The position numbers and the translations under genes were made by a program. The notes under the pieces are model-generated. The model worked only from the letters and a program-made list of their open reading frames with translations, had not been told where the DNA came from and did not search any database. Of a stretch of 12,021 bases of DNA, positions 7,168-12,021 are shown piece by piece. Position 1 is the first letter of the stretch; each line of letters starts with the position of its first letter. The stretch spans positions 1-12,021 of the forward strand of contig JAICIL010000112.1 in assembly GCA_025924435.1 (NCBI GenBank), in the 5' to 3' direction. This stretch comes from Chloroflexia bacterium. Its GTDB lineage: Bacteria > Chloroflexota > Chloroflexia > Thermomicrobiales > JALYUS01.

Positions 7168-8244
7168 CTACCGCGCGGGAATGGTGGCGACGCGCGCGGG
7201 CTGGCCGGTGGCGAGTGAACGGTAGGCGGCCTCGATCGCCGCGACGGTCGCCCAGGCATCGCGCACGCCGTAGAGCGGGGCGCGATCCTCCCGGATGTCC
7301 CGGATGAACGCGCCGATCTGCGTCGCGACGGTGCTACGCGCGGATTCTCCCCCGATCGTCCGCCCCCTCCTTTCCGTGACCGTGCTCCAGATGTCCAGTT
7401 GCGGCCGGTTCTCGTCCACCGTCAGGTGCCCATGCGAGCCGATCAGGCGGAGGGTGGAGGCGCCGGTGCCGGGTGTCGGTGCGAATGGGACTCTGCCCAC
7501 GGTGAGTGAGCCGATTATACCGTGTTCCAGCCGCAACGAAAGGATGCCGACATCCTCGACGCCGAACTCTTTGTGCGCGTCGAAGAAGAAGGTCCCGGCC
7601 TCCGCGAAGACCTCCGCCACCAGCGCGCCGGTGAGGTAGTGGAGGTAATCTACCGGATAGACCATGAAGTTCATCAGTTCGCCGCCGCCGGAGAGCGCGG
7701 GATTGGCGACGAACTCGGGTCGCTCGACCGACGTGCCGAAGAAGACGCCGCTGGAGAGGAACTCGACATCGCCGGAGCGGATCAGGCCGAGATGCCCGGC
7801 GTCAATCGCCCGCCGCGCCCGCTGGATCGGTGCGCCGAAGAGCCGGTGGACGACGGTGAATTTGCCGCCCGGCGCGCTCGCCGCAGCCTCCGCGACCATC
7901 GCGCACTCATCGAGCGTGACCGCCATCGGCTTGTCCACGAGGATGTGTTTCCCGGCCCGGAGCGCTTGCGCCGCCAGCCGCGCGTGGCGCGTCGGCTCGG
8001 AGCAGACGAGCACGAGATCAACGTCGTCCCGCGCGAGCGCCGCGTCGGGATCATTCAGGGCGGGGACGCCGTACCGCTCCGCGAGGATGCGGGCGTCGGC
8101 ATGCGCCCAGTCGGGCGCGTCCGGCTCCTCGACAATCGCGCGGATGGCCGTCTCCGGGTGCGCGGCGAAGACCGGCAGGTAACTCGCCGCGTGCCGCACC
8201 GCGCTGAGGACGAGCAGGCCGAGGGGGGCGGCATTACTGCCCAT
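7168..8244 (-). CDS. Gfo/Idh/MocA-family oxidoreductase, divergent
   Basis: This 358-residue protein belongs to the NAD(P)-dependent sugar dehydrogenase family. The nucleotide-binding start is odd: where GxGxxG is expected, it reads LVLSAVRHAASYLP (11-24), without the glycines. The catalytic-lysine motif is present as DKP (104-106) in HILVDKPMAVT. The substrate motif is GGGELMNFMVYPVD (186-199), with Tyr196 at the usual His position, as in the glucose-fructose oxidoreductase branch, and Asn in place of Asp. The C-terminal part looks like the normal alpha/beta domain. The ATG at 8244 overlaps the previous gene by 11 bases, so translation is probably coupled. The missing glycines make cofactor handling uncertain: it could bind NAD(P) tightly or atypically, or act as a non-redox partner. 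Substrate unknown, probably a sugar or sugar derivative. Confidence 0.85.
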   Translation of the reverse strand: MGSNAAPLGLLVLSAVRHAASYLPVFAAHPETAIRAIVEEPDAPDWAHADARILAERYGVPALNDPDAALARDDVDLVLVCSEPTRHARLAAQALRAGKHILVDKPMAVTLDECAMVAEAAASAPGGKFTVVHRLFGAPIQRARRAIDAGHLGLIRSGDVEFLSSGVFFGTSVERPEFVANPALSGGGELMNFMVYPVDYLHYLTGALVAEVFAEAGTFFFDAHKEFGVEDVGILSLRLEHGIIGSLTVGRVPFAPTPGTGASTLRLIGSHGHLTVDENRPQLDIWSTVTERRGRTIGGESARSTVATQIGAFIRDIREDRAPLYGVRDAWATVAAIEAAYRSLATGQPARVATIPAR

Positions 8245-9244
8245 CGCGCGCCTCCCCGATCGTGACCGCCCTGCCCGTTTCCAGCGATTCCTGCGCGGCG
8301 AGGGCGGCGGCGAGGGCGTGCCGCACCTGCGCCGCCGTCACGATGGGCACTTCCTCGCCGCGCAGGGTCGCGACCCAGTGGCGGAGTTGGTAATACATTG
8401 CGTCCTCGATGGCGGGCGAGGGGAGATGGACGCCGTCGCTGTACAGTTGCGGGTCGTCCTCGGTGCTATGGCCGAGGCTGCCGGTTTCGCCGATGGCGAG
8501 GATGCGCCGGAGGGCGTCGTCCCGCTGCCGGAGCGCGTAGGCGATCTCCAGCAGCGCGAAACTGCCGTCGTCGAATCGAACGGTCATGTGGAAACTGTCC
8601 GGGATGCCCATCTCCGGGGCGAAGGTGCGGAAGCCGCGCGCGAAGATGCGCGTCGGCGTGCGCGCGAAGAGCCAGACGGCGAGATCGAGCGCATGGATGC
8701 CGTTGTGCAGCGGGTGGCCGCCGGAGCGCGCCGGGTCGAGTTGCCACGCCCGCCAGCCCTCCGCCCAGACGTGGCCCGCGTACCACGTCACATGCAGCAC
8801 GCGCAGCCGCCCGATCGTCCCCGCCGCGATCTCCTGCGCGATCTCGCTATTCACGGGTTGGAAGCGCGCCGTCTGCCCGACCATCAGCGGGACGCCGTGG
8901 CGCGCGGTCGCGGCGACCATCGCGTCGTAATCGGCGAGGGAGAGCGCGGCGGGCTTCTCGACGTGGATCGCCTTGCCGCGCTCCGCCGCCGCGATGGCGA
9001 GCGCCGCGTGCGTCTCGGAGGGCGTGCAGATGTCCACCGCGTCCACCTCCGGCGCGGCGAAGGCGGATTGCGGGTCGGTGGACCATGTGGCGGTCTCCGT
9101 ATGGGCGGCGAGCGAGCGGGCGCGGGCGGCGTCCGTGTCCACGATATGGGAGACGCGCACGCCGGGGATGCGGGCGTACGCCGCGACGTGCTCCCGCGCG
9201 TTGCCGCCCGCGCCGATGATCGCGACCGAGAGGCAATCGGTCAT
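8234..9244 (-). CDS. Gfo/Idh/MocA-family oxidoreductase
   Basis: This 336-residue enzyme should oxidise a sugar or sugar derivative with NAD(P). It has the N-terminal Rossmann motif AIIGAGGNAREH (8-19), the conserved EKP with catalytic Lys97 (HVEKPAALS), and the active-site segment SGGHPLHNGIHALDLAVW (174-191) with His184 and Asp187. An acidic Asp36 after the second strand (HIVDTD) favours NAD over NADP. The reading frame extends far upstream on paper, but the extension is Arg-rich shadow of the FAH gene. The true ATG at 9244 shares ATGA with the TGA of the preceding gene and has GGGGAG just before it. Two enzymes of this family side by side suggest successive oxidation or epimerisation steps on one substrate. 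Substrate unknown. Confidence 0.92.
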   Translation of the reverse strand: MTDCLSVAIIGAGGNAREHVAAYARIPGVRVSHIVDTDAARARSLAAHTETATWSTDPQSAFAAPEVDAVDICTPSETHAALAIAAAERGKAIHVEKPAALSLADYDAMVAATARHGVPLMVGQTARFQPVNSEIAQEIAAGTIGRLRVLHVTWYAGHVWAEGWRAWQLDPARSGGHPLHNGIHALDLAVWLFARTPTRIFARGFRTFAPEMGIPDSFHMTVRFDDGSFALLEIAYALRQRDDALRRILAIGETGSLGHSTEDDPQLYSDGVHLPSPAIEDAMYYQLRHWVATLRGEEVPIVTAAQVRHALAAALAAQESLETGRAVTIGEARDGQ

Positions 9245-10134
9245 CCGTTGCTCCCCGCCGCGACGACGGGCGTGACGAGCGTGCCAAGCCCCTCGATCCA
9301 CGCCTCCATCCGGTCGCCCGGTTGCAGATAGGTCCGCGTCGTCGCGCCGACGCCGGAGGGCGTGCCGGTGAGGATGACATCGCCCGGTTCCAGCGTCATG
9401 AAGCGGGCGCAGAAGGCGATGGTCTCCGCGACGGTGAAGATCATGTCGCCGGTGGACGCCTCCTGCCGCACCGCGCCGTTCACCGAGAGACGCATCGCCA
9501 GGCGCTGCGGGTCGGGCACCGCGTCGGCGGTGACGAGGTACGGACCCATCGGCGCGAAACTGTCCGGCCACTTGCCGTTCAGCCAGTCGAAGAAGGCCAT
9601 GCGCGGCGTCACCTCGCCCCGCTCGACGCCCCAATCCACGACGCGCGCGGAGATGTCGTTCGCCACCATGTACCCCGCGACGACGCCGAGCGCGTCGGCG
9701 GCCCGGATGCCCTTGCACCGCCGCCCGATGACGACGGCGAGTTCGAGTTCGTAGTCCACCGCGTCCGAAATCTCCGGCGCGTAGACCGGCTCGCCCGCCG
9801 CGATAATTGACGTGGACGGCTTGAGGAAGAGGAGGGGGACGGCGTGCGCCTTTTGCACATCCGCGACCTTGCTCTCGCGCACATGCTCCTGGTAATTCCC
9901 CGCGAGGGCGAGCAGTTTCGGCGGGCGGCGAAGCGGGGCGAGCAATTGCACGGTGGAGAGGGCGATGGAATCTGTGGCGGAAACGGCCTGCGCCCGCTCC
10001 ATCCAGTCATCGCCGCTTTCGAGCAGGGCGAGCAGATCGCCCGCGCCGAGATCGTTGATGCGCTGATCGCCCTCCGACCCGCCGAGGACGCCGTGCCGCA
10101 CCCCCGCGCCGTCGCGGTAACTCACCAGTCTCAT
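9241..10134 (-). CDS. Fumarylacetoacetate hydrolase family protein
   Basis: This 297-residue enzyme belongs to the FAH superfamily, whose Mg2+-dependent members hydrolyse or decarboxylate diketo or keto acids. In sugar-acid pathways relatives act on 2,4-diketo-3-deoxy acids derived from fucose or rhamnose. Metal ligands are seen as Glu129 and Glu131 in DYELELAVVIG and Asp160 in VANDISARVVD. NYQEHVRE (80-87) and GTPSGVG (257-263) are also characteristic. I start at the ATG at 10134 (MRLVSYRDG), with GGGGAGG about four bases upstream. An in-frame ATG at 10170 would add 12 residues without a good ribosome site. It is the first gene of the operon, with a leader of roughly 120 bases, and its TGA overlaps the next ATG. 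The precise substrate is not decided by sequence. Confidence 0.9.
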   Translation of the reverse strand: MRLVSYRDGAGVRHGVLGGSEGDQRINDLGAGDLLALLESGDDWMERAQAVSATDSIALSTVQLLAPLRRPPKLLALAGNYQEHVRESKVADVQKAHAVPLLFLKPSTSIIAAGEPVYAPEISDAVDYELELAVVIGRRCKGIRAADALGVVAGYMVANDISARVVDWGVERGEVTPRMAFFDWLNGKWPDSFAPMGPYLVTADAVPDPQRLAMRLSVNGAVRQEASTGDMIFTVAETIAFCARFMTLEPGDVILTGTPSGVGATTRTYLQPGDRMEAWIEGLGTLVTPVVAAGSNG

Positions 10135-10210
10135 GCCGCCTCCCCGCTTTCCGAACGAGCGAGAGATCACCCGCCGCGCGTGCGCCCTGTACCCGCTCCG
10201 CGCGTTCCGT

Positions 10211-10239
10211 TTGACAGCCCCGTGCGATGGTCCTAGGAT
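10211..10239 (+). promoter_or_regulatory. Promoter of the GntR regulator gene
   Basis: TTGACA (10211-10216) and TAGGAT (10234-10239) with a 17-base spacer make a near-consensus sigma-70-type promoter. Transcription would start near 10246, about 46 bases before the ATG at 10292. The -10 is embedded in palindromic sequence (TAGGA-tg-TCCTA, 10234-10245), which fits autoregulation. Confidence 0.65.
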
Positions 10240-10247
10240 GTCCTACA
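10230..10247. promoter_or_regulatory. Candidate operator over the regulator's -10
   Basis: Overlapping symmetric elements are packed here: TCCTAGGA (10231-10238), TAGGA-tg-TCCTA (10234-10245) and TGT-cct-ACA (10239-10247). The last fits the GTnnnAC core known from FadR-type regulators. GTCCTA is repeated exactly 10 bases apart (10230 and 10240), one helical turn. Confidence 0.45.
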
Positions 10248-10259
10248 ACAAGTGCTTTG

Positions 10260-10269
10260 CAGTATACTG
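10260..10269. promoter_or_regulatory. GTATAC-centred palindrome, candidate GntR operator
   Basis: CAGTATACTG is a perfect 10-base palindrome. Sites centred on GTATAC are established for FCD-GntR regulators such as UxuR/ExuR. It contains the -10 hexamer of the minus-strand operon promoter, so occupancy would block that promoter. Confidence 0.5.
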
Positions 10270-10289
10270 TCCGGGAAAGAGGAATGCAA
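10261..10289 (-). promoter_or_regulatory. Promoter of the catabolic/transport operon
   Basis: On the minus strand, TTGCAT (10289-10284) and TATACT (10266-10261) are separated by exactly 17 bases, a good sigma-70-type match. Transcription would start near 10254, about 120 bases before the ATG at 10134. Its -10 lies in the CAGTATACTG palindrome, and its initial transcript crosses the regulator's promoter. Confidence 0.6.
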
Positions 10290-10291
10290 GC

Positions 10292-11002
10292 ATGCCGATC
10301 ACCGAGCCGTTGCGCACCGGAACGATTTACCGCGCGGCGCAAGAGCGCATCAAGCAGTACATCGTGCGGCAGCGGTTGCAGCCGGGCGACCCGATCCCAA
10401 CGGAGACGGCGCTGGCGCGCGAACTCGGCATCAGCCGCAACTCGCTGCGCGAGGCGTTGAAGGCGCTCGCGACGGCGGGCGTCGTCGAGACGCGGCACGG
10501 GCTGGGCACCTACGTCGGGCAGGCGTCGCTCGGCCCGCTGATTGACGGGATGGCCTTCAATCTGCTGCAAAACATCGGTCGGGATACGCGGACGCTGCGC
10601 GAGATGCTCCAACTGCGGGAAATCCTCGAAGTCGCACTCGTGCGCCGCGTGCTCGGCCTCCACACCGACGAGCAGATCGCCCGGCTGGAAGAATACATCG
10701 CGCGGATGGAGGCGGATGTCCGGCGGGAGATCATGGACCCGCATGTGGATCGCGCCTTCCACGACACGCTCTATGAACCGCTCGATAACCATGTCGTGAC
10801 GCTGATCCTGCACGCTTTCTGGGATGTACAGGAGGCGGTCATCCTCCAATTGCCCGAAGTGCAATCAATCGCCGCCGCGAATGCCCGCTGGCACCGGGAC
10901 ATCCTCGAAGCGGTGCGGCGCGGCGACGCCGACGGCGCGGCCGCCGCGATGCGCGAGCAATTTACTGGCATCCGCACCCGCCTCAGTCTCGCGCCGGAGT
11001 GA
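10292..11002 (+). CDS. GntR-family transcriptional regulator, FadR/FCD subfamily
   Basis: This 236-residue DNA-binding protein very likely controls the divergent operon. The N-terminal winged helix-turn-helix spans about 10-77: IKQYIVRQRLQPGDPIPTE, ARELGISRNSLREALKALA, then the wing ETRHGLGTYV. The C-terminal all-helical FCD ligand domain (about 103-230) has Asp153 and His157 in DRAFHDTLYE and His201 in RWHRDILEAV. FCD domains usually hold a metal with one Asp and three His. The final His expected in the last helix (A..MR.H) appears to be Gln223 (MREQF), so the metal site may be altered. The ATG at 10292 has AAAGAGG nine bases upstream. The frame is open back to 10133 but that part is promoter DNA. 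FCD effectors are typically sugar acids or other small carboxylates, in keeping with the operon. Repressor action is inferred. Confidence 0.92.
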   Translation: MPITEPLRTGTIYRAAQERIKQYIVRQRLQPGDPIPTETALARELGISRNSLREALKALATAGVVETRHGLGTYVGQASLGPLIDGMAFNLLQNIGRDTRTLREMLQLREILEVALVRRVLGLHTDEQIARLEEYIARMEADVRREIMDPHVDRAFHDTLYEPLDNHVVTLILHAFWDVQEAVILQLPEVQSIAAANARWHRDILEAVRRGDADGAAAAMREQFTGIRTRLSLAPE

Positions 11003-11108
11003 TACCATCTTCCCTATCCCGGCATCGTCTCTGCATATACCGATGCGGACGCCGCCCATGACGCGCGACCGGCGCGCTCGCCGGGCGGCCCGCAGCAGGA
11101 GCGCACGC
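11003..11108. other. Gap between the regulator and phospholipase D-like genes
   Basis: This is a 106-base spacer without a clear promoter or terminator. AGGAG at 11097-11101 is a good ribosome site for the TTG at 11109. Two in-frame ATGs (11043, 11058) lack ribosome sites and would add an Arg-rich leader. Confidence 0.4.
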
Positions 11109-12021
11109 TTGGAAACGACGCCGCAACCGTCCGGGGACGATCTCGATGTGACGCTGCTCGCGCAGGGCGAGCAAACCGGCGATCAGGTCGCCGCGCAGGT
11201 GGCCGCATTCATCCGGGGCGCGCGGCGGAGCCTCGACATGGCGCTCTACGACTTCCGCCTCAGCGACCCGCTGAAGGCGGTCGTCGCGGGGGCGATGCAA
11301 GAGCGCGCGGCGGCGGGTGTCGCCATCCGCATCGCCTACGACGCGGACAAGCCGGAGCCGCCGCTCGTGGCGCAGGGGATGGACCCCGCGCCGCCCGGCA
11401 CCGGCGCGTTCGTGCAGTCGCTCGGCTACCCCTACCGGCGCATCGGCGGGCCGAAACTGATGCACAACAAATACATCGTCCGGGACCTGCCGGACCCCGA
11501 CGCGGCGGACGGTGGCGACGGCGCATCGGTCTGGACGGGTTCGACGAACTTCACCGACGATTCGTGGAATGTCGAGGAGAACAACATCCTGCGCATCGCC
11601 TCGCCCGACGTGGCGCGGTTCTACGCGCACGATTTCGCGGACTTATGGCGCGAGGGCGAGATCGGCACGAGCGGTTCGTTCGACACCGCGCCCGTGAACC
11701 TGACCTATGGCGGCGCGCCGCTCACCGTGCGGGTCTTCTTCTCGCCGGGGCGCGGGCCGCAGATTGATGACGAGGTCGCCCGGCGGGTCTCCGGGGCGCG
11801 GCGGCGCGTGCGCATCTGGAGCATGCTGATTAATTCCGGCGCGCTGATCGGGGCGCTCGGCGACCTCCTCGCGGCGGGGAACGTGCCGGTGAGCGGCGTC
11901 TACGACCGCACGCAGATGGCGGGCGTGCTGACGCAGTGGCAGGACGTGCCGCACAATGTCTGGAAGATCGACGCGGTGCGGCAGATCGTCGCGCAAGCCG
12001 GGCTGATCGGCAAGAACTCGA
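11109..12021 (+). CDS. Phospholipase D-superfamily protein (5' part, cut by window end)
   Basis: The frame stays open to the right edge and gives 304 residues of a PLD-superfamily protein. Members are phosphodiesterases acting on phospholipids or nucleic acids. The first HKD motif is complete: MHNKYIVRD with His119, Lys121 and Asp126, followed by GSTNFTDDSW (144-153), the usual Ser/Asn partner segment. A second PLD repeat begins at about residue 195 (PLTVRVFFSPG, with VRIWSML further on), but its HKD would lie beyond the window. I choose TTG at 11109 because AGGAG sits seven bases upstream. ATG at 11043 or 11058 would give a longer Arg-rich N-terminus without a ribosome site. No signal peptide is evident from TTG. 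The two-domain layout resembles bacterial PLD-like nucleases and cardiolipin synthase relatives; which reaction applies is unknown. It follows the regulator gene by 106 bases and has no obvious link to the sugar operon. Confidence 0.85.
   Translation, partial: METTPQPSGDDLDVTLLAQGEQTGDQVAAQVAAFIRGARRSLDMALYDFRLSDPLKAVVAGAMQERAAAGVAIRIAYDADKPEPPLVAQGMDPAPPGTGAFVQSLGYPYRRIGGPKLMHNKYIVRDLPDPDAADGGDGASVWTGSTNFTDDSWNVEENNILRIASPDVARFYAHDFADLWREGEIGTSGSFDTAPVNLTYGGAPLTVRVFFSPGRGPQIDDEVARRVSGARRRVRIWSMLINSGALIGALGDLLAAGNVPVSGVYDRTQMAGVLTQWQDVPHNVWKIDAVRQIVAQAGLIGKNS

Noticed and set aside
8234..9718. Oxidoreductase gene extended to 494 residues
   Set aside because: The extra N-terminus is an Arg/His-rich shadow of the FAH gene. 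The Rossmann motif starts right after the ATG at 9244, which has a ribosome site and an ATGA overlap.
10133..10291. N-terminal extension of the GntR regulator
   Set aside because: It would cover the promoter and operator region, and the encoded residues do not resemble GntR proteins. ATG at 10292 has a ribosome site.
11043..11108. Arg-rich N-terminus for the phospholipase D-like protein from ATG at 11043 or 11058
   Set aside because: Neither ATG has a ribosome site, while TTG at 11109 has AGGAG at a proper distance. Still possible.

Overview
The window is GC-rich DNA with densely packed genes and no rRNA, tRNA, CRISPR array or transposase that I can see. The lipoprotein has a long Ala/Thr/Pro linker, one exported protein carries a Tat signal, and short palindromic and heptad repeats sit between genes. 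Together these suggest a high-GC free-living bacterium, possibly Chloroflexota (Thermomicrobia-like). That placement is a guess from style, not from a marker gene.

Left part (1-3300). A minus-strand acyl-CoA synthetase of the acetyl-CoA synthetase type (1-1986) diverges from a plus-strand Tat-exported protein of unknown function (2263-3198). The Tat reading frame is interrupted once, by an in-frame TGA at codon 149, and continues in the same frame to a TAG. A long hairpin (3228-3277) separates it from the converging operon.

Centre (3310-10134, minus strand). Six genes run right to left as one apparent operon: a fumarylacetoacetate-hydrolase-family enzyme, two Gfo/Idh/MocA-family oxidoreductases, a family-5 solute-binding lipoprotein and two peptide/nickel-type ABC permeases. 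The first three overlap by a few bases. The transporter genes are spaced by gaps that hold inverted repeats. No ABC ATPase is present. The gene mix suggests uptake and oxidation of a sugar, oligosaccharide or sugar acid, with the FAH-family enzyme cleaving or hydrolysing a keto-acid intermediate. The substrate cannot be read from the sequence.

Right part (10135-12021). A GntR/FCD regulator (10292-11002, plus strand) is divergent from the operon. Between them lie two good sigma-70-like promoters facing each other with overlapping start regions. Each has a palindrome over its -10 element, including a GTATAC-centred one typical of FCD-GntR operators. The simplest model is that the regulator senses a pathway metabolite and controls both promoters. 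A phospholipase D-superfamily gene follows and runs off the right edge.

The points most worth a second look are the TGA-interrupted Tat protein, the interlocked promoter/operator region, the repeats and RBS-masking hairpin inside the transporter operon, and departures from consensus in several enzymes.
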